Part shown: positions 25,721 to 34,594 of the stretch, piece by piece
How the letters are laid out: each line of letters starts with the position of its first letter
How positions within the stretch are numbered: the stretch's first letter is position 1
NCBI RefSeq assembly: GCF_017743865.1
Contig: NZ_JAGHRJ010000004.1
Location: 434,001 to 498,000 of the forward strand
Length of the DNA stretch: 64,000 bases
DNA from: Labrenzia sp. R4_2
Lineage (GTDB): Bacteria; Pseudomonadota; Alphaproteobacteria; Rhizobiales; Stappiaceae
Direction: 5' to 3'
Translations under genes and position numbers: made by a program
Notes under the pieces: generated by a model
Told to the model about the DNA's origin: nothing
What the model saw: the letters and a program-made list of their open reading frames with translations, nothing else
Database searches by the model: none

Positions 25721-26664
25721 TGCCCGTAATACCTTTCGTTTCCGAAGTCGGCGGTGTGGAACGGAAAGCCTGGAAAGATGCACTGCCGGAAGCCCTGAGC
25801 GGGATTGCGCAAGTCAAGGCGTTCGATGATCTGACACAGGTTGAACGAGAGAAAGCCACCGTCGCTATCGTCGCAAATCCAGACCCGACAAAAGTGGCCT
25901 CACTGCCCAACCTGGTTTGGGTTCAAAGCTTGTGGGCTGGCGTTGAACGTTTGGTCGCCGAATTGCCGGACACGGGTCCCCAGATTGTACGCCTCGCGGA
26001 TCCGCAAATGGCGGAAACCATGTCGGAAGCGGTCCTTGCCTGGTCTCTCTATCTCCACCGCGACATGCCGGCATATATGCGGCAGCAGCGGGACCATGTC
26101 TGGCAACACCATCTCCTGAAAACGCCTCATGAGGTAACGATCGGTGTGCTGGGGATTGGAGAACTCGGATCAGCTTCGGCACTGCGCCTGAAAGCCAATG
26201 GCTTCAATGTGCTTGGGTGGAGCCGGTCCCGCAAAACACTCAAAGGCATCGAGACATTTGCCGGAGCAGAGGAACTCGGCGCGGTCTTGGCCCGATCCGA
26301 CATCCTTGTGCTGCTGATGCCTTTGACAGGCGACACACGCGGTCTGATCGGCAAGCAGGCACTGGCTTCGGTGAAACCGGGTGCAAAGCTGATCAACTTC
26401 GCCAGGGGGCCGATCGTAGACACCTACGCGCTCCTTACTGCCCTTGACGACGGCCGTGTCGGGCATGCCGTGCTGGATGTTTTTGATCAGGAACCGTTGG
26501 ACAAGGACCATCCCTTCTGGTCCCACCCTGAAGTGACTGTCCTGCCTCATATCTCCGCGCCAACAATCACCAGCACTGCATCTGCGATTGTTGCTCAAAA
26601 CATCAAACAGTATCTGGAAACTGGCAGCATCCCGCCAACCGTCGATCGTCAAAGGGGCTATTAG
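25717..26664 (+). CDS. D-2-hydroxyacid dehydrogenase, GhrA-like (glyoxylate/hydroxypyruvate reductase)
   Basis: This 315-residue NAD(P)-dependent enzyme has a Rossmann motif GVLGIGELGSASALRLKANGFNVLGWSRS (about residues 145-173). Catalytic segments include NFARGPIVDTYALLTALDDGRVGHAVLDVFDQEPLDKDHPFWSHPEVTVLPHISAPT, with Arg, Glu and His in the usual order. This matches the GhrA subgroup, which reduces glyoxylate and hydroxypyruvate. It starts in the stop of the VOC gene (ATGA overlap) and is followed by the TIM-barrel gene in the same direction. Confidence 0.88.
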   Translation: MMPVIPFVSEVGGVERKAWKDALPEALSGIAQVKAFDDLTQVEREKATVAIVANPDPTKVASLPNLVWVQSLWAGVERLVAELPDTGPQIVRLADPQMAETMSEAVLAWSLYLHRDMPAYMRQQRDHVWQHHLLKTPHEVTIGVLGIGELGSASALRLKANGFNVLGWSRSRKTLKGIETFAGAEELGAVLARSDILVLLMPLTGDTRGLIGKQALASVKPGAKLINFARGPIVDTYALLTALDDGRVGHAVLDVFDQEPLDKDHPFWSHPEVTVLPHISAPTITSTASAIVAQNIKQYLETGSIPPTVDRQRGY

Positions 26665-26738
26665 GGGGCTCCCTAACCAAGCACCGTCAACGGCCGTCGC
26701 AAAACTGTCACCGGTTACCGCCTATGAGGCGGACATTG

Positions 26739-27581
26739 ATGTTCAATTTTTCAGAGCCTTATATGTCCAGTCTTCCTATCCTTGGCGCTGCCATGTCGCT
26801 GTCGTCTTTCCAACGTCACCGGGATCTCATGCTTGAAAAGCAGCGGGACCTGGAACTACAGGATTTTGTAACCGGGGAAGTTCTGAATGGAGACTGGGCG
26901 TCCGTTGCAGACCACGCCAAGAAACTGCTGGATGGACATGAAGGTAGGGTTGGCATCCATGGCCCCTTCTGGGGCTTTACAGTTGATGCAAAGGACCCTG
27001 ACATACGAGAGATCGTTAAGAAACGTCTGTTGCAGGGGCTTGAGGTTTGCGAAGCCATTGGTGGCACACATATGGTCGTGCACAGCCCTTACTCGACTTG
27101 GGATTACAACAATCTCGACAACTACGAGACCGGCCGGGCAACAAAGATCGAACTCTGTCACCTCACGATGAAAGAAGCGGTCAAGCGCGCAGAAGAGATC
27201 GGTTGCGAACTGGTACTTGAAAACATTGAAGACAAGGACCCTTACGCGCGCATCGAACTTGCCGAGAGTTTCGGTTCGCAAGCTGTAAAGATATCCATCG
27301 ACACGGGTCATGCCCACTACGCCCACGGGTCCACAGGCGCACCGCCGGTCGACTATTTCATCAAGGCTGCGGGCAACAACTTGCGCCACATTCATCTTCA
27401 GGATGCCGATGGCTATGCGGACCGTCACTGGACGTTAGGAGAAGGCACCATCAACTGGCCGAGCGTGTTTGCAGAACTTGGAAAACTGGACAGCGACCCG
27501 CGGCTGATCGTTGAACTGCGGGACGTTTCCGGGCTACCCGCCTCAATTGCCAACATGGAAGCTCTAGGGCTCGCCCAATAG
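26739..27581 (+). CDS. Sugar phosphate isomerase/epimerase family (AP-endonuclease-2-like TIM barrel)
   Basis: This ~280-residue protein has metal-ligand motifs of the xylose-isomerase-like TIM barrel: GGTHMVVHSPYSTWD, LVLENIEDKDPYA, VKISIDTGHAHYAHG, LRHIHLQDADGYADRHWTLGEGTINWPSVFAEL. These proteins epimerise or isomerise sugars, hydroxyacids or inositol derivatives. Start candidates are ATG 26739 (GAGGCGG about 8 nt upstream), ATG 26724 and ATG 26763. It is the third gene of the putative LysR-controlled operon and converges on the asmA-like gene with only 12 bp between the stops. Confidence 0.85.
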   Translation: MFNFSEPYMSSLPILGAAMSLSSFQRHRDLMLEKQRDLELQDFVTGEVLNGDWASVADHAKKLLDGHEGRVGIHGPFWGFTVDAKDPDIREIVKKRLLQGLEVCEAIGGTHMVVHSPYSTWDYNNLDNYETGRATKIELCHLTMKEAVKRAEEIGCELVLENIEDKDPYARIELAESFGSQAVKISIDTGHAHYAHGSTGAPPVDYFIKAAGNNLRHIHLQDADGYADRHWTLGEGTINWPSVFAELGKLDSDPRLIVELRDVSGLPASIANMEALGLAQ

Positions 27582-27593
27582 ACAATCGGCGTT

Positions 27594-30260
27594 CTATTTT
27601 GGACCTGTGTTTTTGGGAATGACGCACGGGCGGGCGTCTTTATCGATGGCGCCTGATCCGGAAAAGATATGACCGAGGACGTTGATGGGAAGTGACAAGA
27701 CCTCTCCCATGGCTCGGCCAGCTCCGCCGTCTTTCACAATGACTTCCGGGTCCGACAGGTTGCCCTTGATCTCAAATGGAGACACAATCTCAACAAGTTG
27801 CTTTTTCTTAGCGCGCGGCAAAAAGGCCAAGTCCAGATTGCCGCTTTTGAAGTTGACTGAGCCGCCTCCGACGATCTGAACATTTTCGGTTTCGACAACC
27901 AGGGAATTGCCTGACGCGTTACCGGATTTGAACCGGAGTGGCAGAACCGCACAGACCAGCTTGGCACCCTGTTCCGAATTACCGGACATCAGCCAGGTGA
28001 AAACACTCAAACCGCTCAACTCGATCAGCCGATCCGGAAAACGTCCTCCCCACAACGATGTTGTCATTTTGCCGTTCAACGTATCCAGAAAAGCGTTCAT
28101 GGAGCCTGTCTCTCCTTGGAGATCGAGACTGGCGTATACAGTGCTGCTGATCGGAGCCGTGAGGCCAAGCTCATTCATCAGGCTTTGGAGTGGAAACTTT
28201 TCCATCCGCCCCTTGACCGAAGCCACCGGCGGTTCTGTTTTGAAGTTCAAACCGAGATCACCGCTCACCCGTCCGCCGATATATGCCAATGCCAACTCTG
28301 CAATGCTCAAAACCTTGTCCTCGAATTGAACGTGTGCCGAGATGTCACCTGCTTTCTTTTTGCCCGCGACCAGGCTTTTCGCTGCGACATGAATGCTGGC
28401 CGCAAACTGCGATGCGTCACTGTCAGTGATCTCAAGTCCGGTCTCCGGTCCTTTAAACCCAAGCTCGGCGAGCTGTGCCAGACCCGATAACTCCGAGAGG
28501 TTCAAAGCTTCGGAGCGAATATCACCGCTCAAGAGCCAGGTAGAAGTCTCGGGCTTTGGACCAACATTCAGATCGGCCGAGATAGCGCTGCTGCCGGAAA
28601 CAAACTCACCGGAAATCCCGAGTTCGCCCGCTTGCAGGCTGCTTTGACCTGAGAAAGTGATCTCTGGCAATGGTTCTGAAGCCGCCCCCGAAACCAGCTC
28701 TACGACTGCTGCAGGGTCCGGAATTGCAAATTCGGTTGTGAAGTTAAGCTTATCAACGCGGCGCAACTCAGGCACGGTCAGGTCAAAACTGAAATCCAGC
28801 AGGTCAGTGCCTTCCACCGCCCCCTTGAACGTGTTGAGAGCAAACCAGCTGTCGGAATCGCTAAGTTCAATCTGCCCGACAAGCGTTCCAAGATCCGGTT
28901 GTGGTTCTTTGTTCGAGTTGAGAAAAAAGGACACCGGATATTCAAAACGTCCGGCAAGCGTTATCCCGTCCAATGCGATCACATCATCTATCTGACCAGC
29001 CAGTGTGAGGTTTGGACCGCCATCGGTCCCATTATTGATAGTCAGCTCCTGCAGGCCTACCCGGCCGTCTTCGGACTTTACAATGTGGCCCACGGAGATT
29101 GGGCCGATCGTCTCAATATCCAAAATGGCGGCATTGGTTCTGACTTGCGCATTGCGGATTGCCAGATCATTCAACGGGCCGTAGATTTCGCCGGCCAGCG
29201 CCAAAATTTCAATTGCCAGTTCATTGTCCGTTGACGCGAACGGCGCCAAAAGCGCGTTGAACGAAAGATCCAAAGACGGATCCAGGCTGGCGTTTTCGAC
29301 CGCCCCCGTTATCGTCACCTTGTCGGAGTGCCGGCTTGTGAAGTTGATCTCGATGTCGGAAATCGATAACGACTCAAGCGTTCCGGAAAACTTCCAGGAC
29401 GCATCGACTTGACCATCGACTTCACTGGTCAATCCACCAGAGGCTAATGCCTGAGCCAACGAGCCTGAAGACAATTCCAGCTCTCCGTCAACACCGGCGT
29501 AGGCTGTCGAGGTGTTGATCCTGCCGGAAATCTTGGAGTTTATGCCGGGAAACGTAAGGGCGAGTTCAAATGCGCCGTTTTGCAGTGGCCCATTTTGCGG
29601 TGGCCGGGCAATTTCACCCGAGATTTGAAGCGGAGTTCCGTTCAAGTCGGCATCCAGCTCAATATCGAGCGTGTCCGTTTCTTCCGACGAACCAATGGTG
29701 AGCGAACGGATAATCACACGCTCATTCCAACCACTTTGGATGCCAAGATAACGTAAGGTAACGTCGGTCAGTTTCAGGGCATCAAACACCGGCAGATTGA
29801 TAAGTTCGGAAGGCAGCTGGTAGTAGGCCATTTCCGCCTCGGTGGTCTCCCCCGGGGACGCCAGCAATTCAATGTCAGCACCAGCCATTTCAAAATTTGA
29901 GATACCGGATAAGTCACCAAGAAGAAGTCTGTAAGGTGCATCAAACCGGACATAATCAAAGAACCTTCCGGTGCCGCCTTTTGGCTGGCTGTACCGCTCG
30001 ACGACGGCATCCTCCATCCGCACAACGATCTGAGACCCAAATTCGATCCGGACAGGACCTTGCACCTCCGCCGACCGATTGAGCTGCACCGTCAGAATGC
30101 GGCTTGCGATGGATTGCCGGAGAGGCTCGAAAATTCCAAGGGTTAGAGTCGAGACCACAAAAGCAGCCAATACCAACAGACCAACCACACAGCCGGCGAA
30201 GACACGCCGGACTATTCTGATGTTCGGCCGAACCGCCACTTTCGGGGTTTGTATTGCCAT
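27594..30260 (-). CDS. AsmA family inner-membrane/periplasmic protein
   Basis: This ~888-residue protein has a single N-terminal membrane anchor (VFAGCVVGLLVLAAFVVSTL) and a long periplasmic region rich in beta-strands. The C-terminal region (LTAPISSTVYASLDLQGETGSMNAFLDTLNGKMTTSLWGG ... VETENVQIVGGGSVNFKSGNLDLAFLPRAKKKQLVEIVSPFEIKGNLSDPEVIVKDGG) is characteristic of AsmA, a relative of bridge-like lipid transfer proteins. It probably takes part in phospholipid transport or outer membrane assembly. ATG 30258-30260 is preferred; a GTG at 30311 would add 17 residues before the anchor. It is probably monocistronic. Confidence 0.9.
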   Translation of the reverse strand: MAIQTPKVAVRPNIRIVRRVFAGCVVGLLVLAAFVVSTLTLGIFEPLRQSIASRILTVQLNRSAEVQGPVRIEFGSQIVVRMEDAVVERYSQPKGGTGRFFDYVRFDAPYRLLLGDLSGISNFEMAGADIELLASPGETTEAEMAYYQLPSELINLPVFDALKLTDVTLRYLGIQSGWNERVIIRSLTIGSSEETDTLDIELDADLNGTPLQISGEIARPPQNGPLQNGAFELALTFPGINSKISGRINTSTAYAGVDGELELSSGSLAQALASGGLTSEVDGQVDASWKFSGTLESLSISDIEINFTSRHSDKVTITGAVENASLDPSLDLSFNALLAPFASTDNELAIEILALAGEIYGPLNDLAIRNAQVRTNAAILDIETIGPISVGHIVKSEDGRVGLQELTINNGTDGGPNLTLAGQIDDVIALDGITLAGRFEYPVSFFLNSNKEPQPDLGTLVGQIELSDSDSWFALNTFKGAVEGTDLLDFSFDLTVPELRRVDKLNFTTEFAIPDPAAVVELVSGAASEPLPEITFSGQSSLQAGELGISGEFVSGSSAISADLNVGPKPETSTWLLSGDIRSEALNLSELSGLAQLAELGFKGPETGLEITDSDASQFAASIHVAAKSLVAGKKKAGDISAHVQFEDKVLSIAELALAYIGGRVSGDLGLNFKTEPPVASVKGRMEKFPLQSLMNELGLTAPISSTVYASLDLQGETGSMNAFLDTLNGKMTTSLWGGRFPDRLIELSGLSVFTWLMSGNSEQGAKLVCAVLPLRFKSGNASGNSLVVETENVQIVGGGSVNFKSGNLDLAFLPRAKKKQLVEIVSPFEIKGNLSDPEVIVKDGGAGRAMGEVLSLPINVLGHIFSGSGAIDKDARPCVIPKNTGPK

Positions 30261-30369
30261 CTTGGAGACCGCTTGTCTTGCAGCCCCCCGCCGGGGGATC
30301 TGAGTGCACACGGCAATTACAGATCAAACAGGTATCGCTTTCAACCGAGAAGTCTCCAAAGCGTAGATT

Positions 30370-30990
30370 TTAACCTTGAGCGCCCCCACGCGGAGGGTCT
30401 TCTGGCAGCACCGACAAACTGACCTCGATCATCTTGTCCAGCTCAGTCAGCGAAAGCCCAGCTTGGGCCATGGACGAAATGGCAGCCGCTTGTCCCGCGA
30501 AGAAGTCTGCAATTGCATTGATATCGGTGCTGTCCGGCAACTCGCCTTCGGTCTCGGCCCGCCTTAAGCGGAGAAGAAAGGCGTCCCGCCGCTCAAAATT
30601 GAGGTCTTTCAGCGCCTGTTTTAATTGCTGGCTTTGGGCCGAACAAGCGAAACTGTTGTTGACGATGAAACAGCCCTCGGGCAGTCCGCTCCCTTCTTTC
30701 GCGTGCAGAACACCCCTCAAAGCGGTTCGCAGGCTCTGTTTCAGAGGTTCAGGTGAGTTCACGAGATGGTTGACAAGAGCCGCGCCAATCTCTTCCTGGT
30801 AGAGCCGCAAAGCCTTTTGGAAAATCTCGTCCTTGTCACCAAGGTTGGCATAAAGGCCCGGCTTGGCCATTCCCGTAGCGGACACAAGATCCGCCATGGA
30901 CGTGCGATCATAGCCCCGCTCCCACAAAGTGTGCATAGCGGTTTTAAGCGCATCCTTCGGTTCGATTTTTCTCGGCCGGCCTCTCGGCAT
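30370..30990 (-). CDS. TetR family repressor of the divergent SDR gene
   Basis: This 206-residue TetR/AcrR protein starts MPRGRPRKIEPKDALKTAMH and has a helix-turn-helix RTSMADLVSATGMAKPGLYANLGDKDEIFQKAL (about residues 30-62). A helical ligand domain follows, with a Cys pair region (GCFIVNNSFACSAQ) of a subgroup that often senses electrophiles. It is divergent from the SDR gene; the 133-bp gap contains two similar 22-bp operators (31019-31040 and 31071-31092). The protein encoded at 49523-50164 is a relative of the same subgroup (GRPRK...GMAKP.LYA..GDK). Confidence 0.92.
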   Translation of the reverse strand: MPRGRPRKIEPKDALKTAMHTLWERGYDRTSMADLVSATGMAKPGLYANLGDKDEIFQKALRLYQEEIGAALVNHLVNSPEPLKQSLRTALRGVLHAKEGSGLPEGCFIVNNSFACSAQSQQLKQALKDLNFERRDAFLLRLRRAETEGELPDSTDINAIADFFAGQAAAISSMAQAGLSLTELDKMIEVSLSVLPEDPPRGGAQG

Positions 30991-31018
30991 GTGCTGGTTG
31001 TCCTGCGTGATCGCAAAT

Positions 31019-31040
31019 TAAAATACCAATCCGTATTTTA
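31019..31040. promoter_or_regulatory. TetR operator 1
   Basis: The arms TAAAATAC and GTATTTTA flank a 6-nt spacer (CAATCC). The site lies 29 bp upstream of the tetR start, so the regulator probably represses itself here. Confidence 0.8.
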
Positions 31041-31070
31041 TTGTCTTGAAACTCGCTTTCAAGCACTTAT

Positions 31071-31092
31071 TAAAATACCGTATCGTATTTTA
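31071..31092. promoter_or_regulatory. TetR operator 2
   Basis: The same arms, TAAAATAC and GTATTTTA, flank a 6-nt spacer (CGTATC). The site lies 32 bp upstream of the SDR start codon. Its centre is 52 bp from that of operator 1, close to five helix turns, so both dimers face the same side of the DNA. Confidence 0.85.
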
Positions 31093-31123
31093 TTCGATCT
31101 ACCACCAGAGAGGACGTTTGCAA

Positions 31124-31864
31124 ATGTCGAAAATTGAAGGAAAGGCCGTCTTGGTCACTGGCGCGAACCGGGGCATCGGACGGGCGTTTGTCACTGCGCT
31201 TCTGGAACGCGGCGCCGCAAAAGTCTACGCAGCCGCACGCCAGCCAGAAACACTGAATGATTTAGTTGCGCAGAACAATGGCAAGGTGATTCCAGTCAAG
31301 CTGGACGTGACTAAACCGGAAGACATTGCGGCCGCGGCAGAACACAAGGACGTGGCACTTGTGATCAACAATGCGGGCACCGCCGGTTTCTCAAGCTTCA
31401 CGAATCCGGATGCCGCAGATCGCGGGCGCTTTGAAATGGAGACCAACTATTTCGGCACTTTGAATGTGTCTCAAGCCTTTGCTCCGATCCTGAAAGCCAA
31501 CGGCGGAGGCGCGATCATCAACCTAGGATCGATCGCCTCGCACGTGAATTTCCCGGTCTTGGGGACCTATAGCGCCTCGAAAGCGGCCGTACACTCGCTG
31601 ACACAGGGCCTTCGAGCGGAGCTCGCAGCACAAGGAACGCTAGTCGTCGGCGTCTACCCTGGACCGGTGGATACCGACATGGCCGAAAAGTTTGAAACCG
31701 ATAAAACCTCGCCTCAGGAGGTTGTCCGGCAGATCCTTGATGCCTTGGATAAGGGGGAAGAGAATGTCTTCCCAGACCCTGCATCGACGCAATTGTATGA
31801 GCAATTTCTCGCAGCGCCCGATGCAACGGCACAGTTCGTCGGTCAGACATATCTGCCAGGCTAA
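31124..31864 (+). CDS. Short-chain dehydrogenase/reductase (SDR) family oxidoreductase
   Basis: This 246-residue classical SDR has the NAD(P) motif TGANRGIGRAF (about residues 13-23), NNAG (about 86-89), a catalytic Ser in LGSIASH and the YSASK catalytic pair (Tyr and Lys, about 148-152). The start ATG 31124 has GAGAGG about 9 nt upstream; the in-frame ATG at 31046 would place the start within the operator region and is rejected. Its expression is probably induced when the divergent TetR protein releases the twin operators. The substrate is unknown, plausibly a reactive carbonyl compound. Confidence 0.9.
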   Translation: MSKIEGKAVLVTGANRGIGRAFVTALLERGAAKVYAAARQPETLNDLVAQNNGKVIPVKLDVTKPEDIAAAAEHKDVALVINNAGTAGFSSFTNPDAADRGRFEMETNYFGTLNVSQAFAPILKANGGGAIINLGSIASHVNFPVLGTYSASKAAVHSLTQGLRAELAAQGTLVVGVYPGPVDTDMAEKFETDKTSPQEVVRQILDALDKGEENVFPDPASTQLYEQFLAAPDATAQFVGQTYLPG

Positions 31865-31881
31865 CAAGACGGAAAACTCTC

Positions 31882-31903
31882 GAGCGCGCCACTCGGCGCG
31901 CTC
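31882..31903. terminator. Hairpin between convergent SDR and gndA genes
   Basis: A 9-bp GC-rich stem (GAGCGCGCC/GGCGCGCTC) closes a 4-nt loop. Only weak T-tracts follow (GAGAGTTTT on the minus strand), so intrinsic termination is plausible but not certain. Confidence 0.55.
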
Positions 31904-31939
31904 AAACTGGCCCGCCGGGTCTGGCTCTATGATCCGCCC

Positions 31940-33364
31940 TTAACCCATCGCCCAGGGACCGTGATAGCCACCACCCTCCTTGTCCGTACGCGCAAATCCA
32001 TGTGCTCCAAAGAAGTCACGCTGTCCTTGAAGCATGTTCGCGGTCGAACGCTGGGTCCGCATTATGTCGAAATACGACAGCGCTGCCGATAGGGCCGGAA
32101 CCGGCAGACCGTGAAGGGTGGCCTGTGCCACAACCTGGCGCAGGCTCGCCTCGGTTTCTTTCAGCTTTCCGGTGAAGAACGGGGCCAGCATCAGGTTGCG
32201 GTTCGCATCGTCCGACAGTGCGGACGACATGTCGTTCAACATGGCAGAACGGATAATGCAGCCGTTGCGCCAGATCTTCGCGATCTCCGGAAGCGGCATG
32301 TCCCAGCCATACTGTTTCGCCGCCTCCAGGATCAGACCGAAGCCCTGCGCGTAACACACAATCTTTCCGGCAACCAGCGCAGCTTCCAGCGCGTCAATTC
32401 CGATGAGGTCCTTGTCCATGCGCTGAGGCGCAGCACCGAACACCTTTTCGCCCTTTTCACGCTCTCCAAGCCTTGCAGACATGTTGCGTGCGGCAACGGC
32501 AGCCTCGATTGCACTGGCAGGCGTGCCAAGCATCAACGCCTCGATCGCCGTCCAGCGGCCCGTGCCCTTCTGGCCCGCAGTGTCCAGAATGATATCCAGC
32601 ATCGGCTTGCCGGTGTCCGGATCCGCCGTCTTGGCGACCTTCCCGGAAATTTCGATCAGATAGGACTGGAGTATCCCGCCATTCCAGCGTTCAAGTACCT
32701 CACCCACGTCGGCTGCGCTCATGCCGAAGCCATCGCGCATCACACCATAGACCTCGGCGATCATCTGCATGTCGGCATATTCGATGCCATTGTGTACCGT
32801 CTTGACCAGGTGACCGGCACCGGCTGCTCCGAGGAACGCGGCACACGGCTCGTCCTCATACTTGGCCGAGATCGCCTCCAGAATATGCCCGACGCGGTCC
32901 CAGGCGGATTTGTCGCCCCCGCCCATGATCGACGGACCAAACCGGGCCCCTTCCTCGCCGCCAGACACTCCGATGCCCATGAACCGCGGCCCCTTTTCAT
33001 CGGCTTCTTCCGCCCGCCGATTAGTGTCGTGGTAGTTGGCATTGCCCGCATCGATGATGAGATCATCCGCATCCAAAAGCGGACGAAGAGCTGCGATCTG
33101 CGCGTCAACGGCCTCCCCGGCCGGCACCATCAAAATGATTGCGCGTGGTGAAGCGATCGACGCAACGAAATCCTCAAGGGCCTTGCTTGGCACGAGTTTC
33201 TCAGCAAGCGAACCAGACTTTTCCATGAACTGATCGGTTTTTTCCGGTGTCCGGTTGAACACGGCAATCCGAAAACCGTTTTCGGCAATATTGAGCGCCA
33301 GATTTCCGCCCATCGTTCCAAGGCCGATCAGGCCGATTTCCGCTTTAGCGCCGTCAGTTGTCAT
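31940..33364 (-). CDS. gnd: 6-phosphogluconate dehydrogenase (decarboxylating)
   Basis: This 474-residue enzyme oxidises and decarboxylates 6-phosphogluconate to ribulose 5-phosphate in the oxidative pentose phosphate pathway. The Rossmann motif GLIGLGTMGGNLALNIAENGF (about residues 12-32), the substrate signature GIGVSGGEEGARFGPSIMGGG (about 128-148) and the catalytic VKTVHNGIEYADMQMIAEVY (about 183-202) are intact. The C-terminal QRDFFGAHGFARTDKEGGGYHGPW is typical. The length is normal for the long (GndA) form. No other pentose phosphate genes are nearby, and it appears to be monocistronic. Confidence 0.96.
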   Translation of the reverse strand: MTTDGAKAEIGLIGLGTMGGNLALNIAENGFRIAVFNRTPEKTDQFMEKSGSLAEKLVPSKALEDFVASIASPRAIILMVPAGEAVDAQIAALRPLLDADDLIIDAGNANYHDTNRRAEEADEKGPRFMGIGVSGGEEGARFGPSIMGGGDKSAWDRVGHILEAISAKYEDEPCAAFLGAAGAGHLVKTVHNGIEYADMQMIAEVYGVMRDGFGMSAADVGEVLERWNGGILQSYLIEISGKVAKTADPDTGKPMLDIILDTAGQKGTGRWTAIEALMLGTPASAIEAAVAARNMSARLGEREKGEKVFGAAPQRMDKDLIGIDALEAALVAGKIVCYAQGFGLILEAAKQYGWDMPLPEIAKIWRNGCIIRSAMLNDMSSALSDDANRNLMLAPFFTGKLKETEASLRQVVAQATLHGLPVPALSAALSYFDIMRTQRSTANMLQGQRDFFGAHGFARTDKEGGGYHGPWAMG

Positions 33365-33607
33365 GCAATGTGCCCGTTAGTTTTCTTTAAATCGATTTGA
33401 CGTGGTGATAGCCGACCTCATGACAATCGGCAATTGCCTGGTATCATCGTCAGTGAAGGGGCAGCGTATTTTCTCAATCGTCCGTCAATAGGACGGAAGC
33501 CCCAATCACGTATTTTTACCTAGCAGCCAAAAAAAATCTGTCACACAAGCCTGATAGCCAAGGCCATCTGTTAACCACCAGTGGCCTTTCGCAAAAGGAT
33601 CCGTGAC

Positions 33608-34588
33608 ATGAAAAAGTTCCTGATGGCTGCCGGCATTCTTGCCGGTGCAACCGCATCCGCATTTGCCGGCGACGTTGCCGGCAAACTGGTTCTTTATACC
33701 TCCCAGCCGAACCAGGACGCTCAGGCAACGGTCGACGCGTTCACCGCAAAACACCCGGACGTTGAAGTTGAATGGGTGCGCGACGGCACCACAAAAATGA
33801 TGGCCAAGCTGCGCACGGAATTTGAAGCAGGCGCGCCAAAGCCAGATGTTCTCTTGATCGCAGACATGGTCACCATGGAAGGGCTGAAGCAGGAAGGCCG
33901 TTTGATGGCCCACGAAGGCGCTGATGTGTCCGCCTATGATCCGGCTCTGATGGATGATGACAAAACCTACTTCTCCACCAAGCTGATCACCAGCGGCATC
34001 GTTTACAACACCAATGCACCGATGAAGCCGTCCTCCTACAAGGATCTCCTGAAGCCGGAAGCCAAAGACAAATTGGCCATGCCGTCTCCGCTGACATCCG
34101 GTGCGGCCACCATCCACATGGCAGCTCTGACCTCCAACCCGGATCTCGGTTGGGCCTTTTACGAAGGCCTTGCAGATCAGGGTGCCAATCCGAAGGGCGG
34201 CAATGGCGGCACCTACAAGGCCATCGCCGGCGGTGAAAAGCTCTATGGTTTCGTCGTGGACTTTCTTCCGATCCGCGAAAAGCTGAAAGGTGCTCCGGTC
34301 GAGTTCGTGTTCCCGGAAGAAGGTGTTTCTGCTGTCACCGAACCAGTTGCGATCCTGTCTACCGCCCAGAATCCTGATGCGGCCAAGGCTTTTGTTGACT
34401 TCCTTCTTTCCGAGGAAGGCCAGAAACTGGCGTCGTCTCAAGGATATCTGCCAGCCCATCCGGCTGTTGCAGCACCGGAAGGTTTTCCGGCTCGTGACCA
34501 GATCAAGCTGATGGACTTCGATCCAGCAAAGGCCCTCGAGCAAGATCAAGCAAACAAGATCAAGTTCACCGAGATATTCGGTGGCTAA
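33608..34588 (+). CDS. ABC transporter substrate-binding protein, Fe(III)/2-aminoethylphosphonate type
   Basis: This 326-residue periplasmic protein has a signal peptide (MKKFLMAAGILAGATASAFA, cleaved before GDVAG). LVLYTSQPNQDAQATVDAFTAKHPDVEVEWVRDGTTKMMAKL and FVFPEEGVSAVTEPVAILSTAQNPDAAKAFVDFLLSEEGQ place it in the FbpA/PhnS-like family. ATG 33608 is chosen because it gives the signal peptide directly. The permease gene follows after 6 bp, and the ATPase is on the opposite strand at 36860-37906. The ligand could be iron, an aminoethylphosphonate-like compound or another small organic ion; the nearby choline-kinase-like gene and betaine/DMSP cluster favour an organic ligand (inference). Confidence 0.87.
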   Translation: MKKFLMAAGILAGATASAFAGDVAGKLVLYTSQPNQDAQATVDAFTAKHPDVEVEWVRDGTTKMMAKLRTEFEAGAPKPDVLLIADMVTMEGLKQEGRLMAHEGADVSAYDPALMDDDKTYFSTKLITSGIVYNTNAPMKPSSYKDLLKPEAKDKLAMPSPLTSGAATIHMAALTSNPDLGWAFYEGLADQGANPKGGNGGTYKAIAGGEKLYGFVVDFLPIREKLKGAPVEFVFPEEGVSAVTEPVAILSTAQNPDAAKAFVDFLLSEEGQKLASSQGYLPAHPAVAAPEGFPARDQIKLMDFDPAKALEQDQANKIKFTEIFGG

Positions 34589-34594
34589 GACTTG

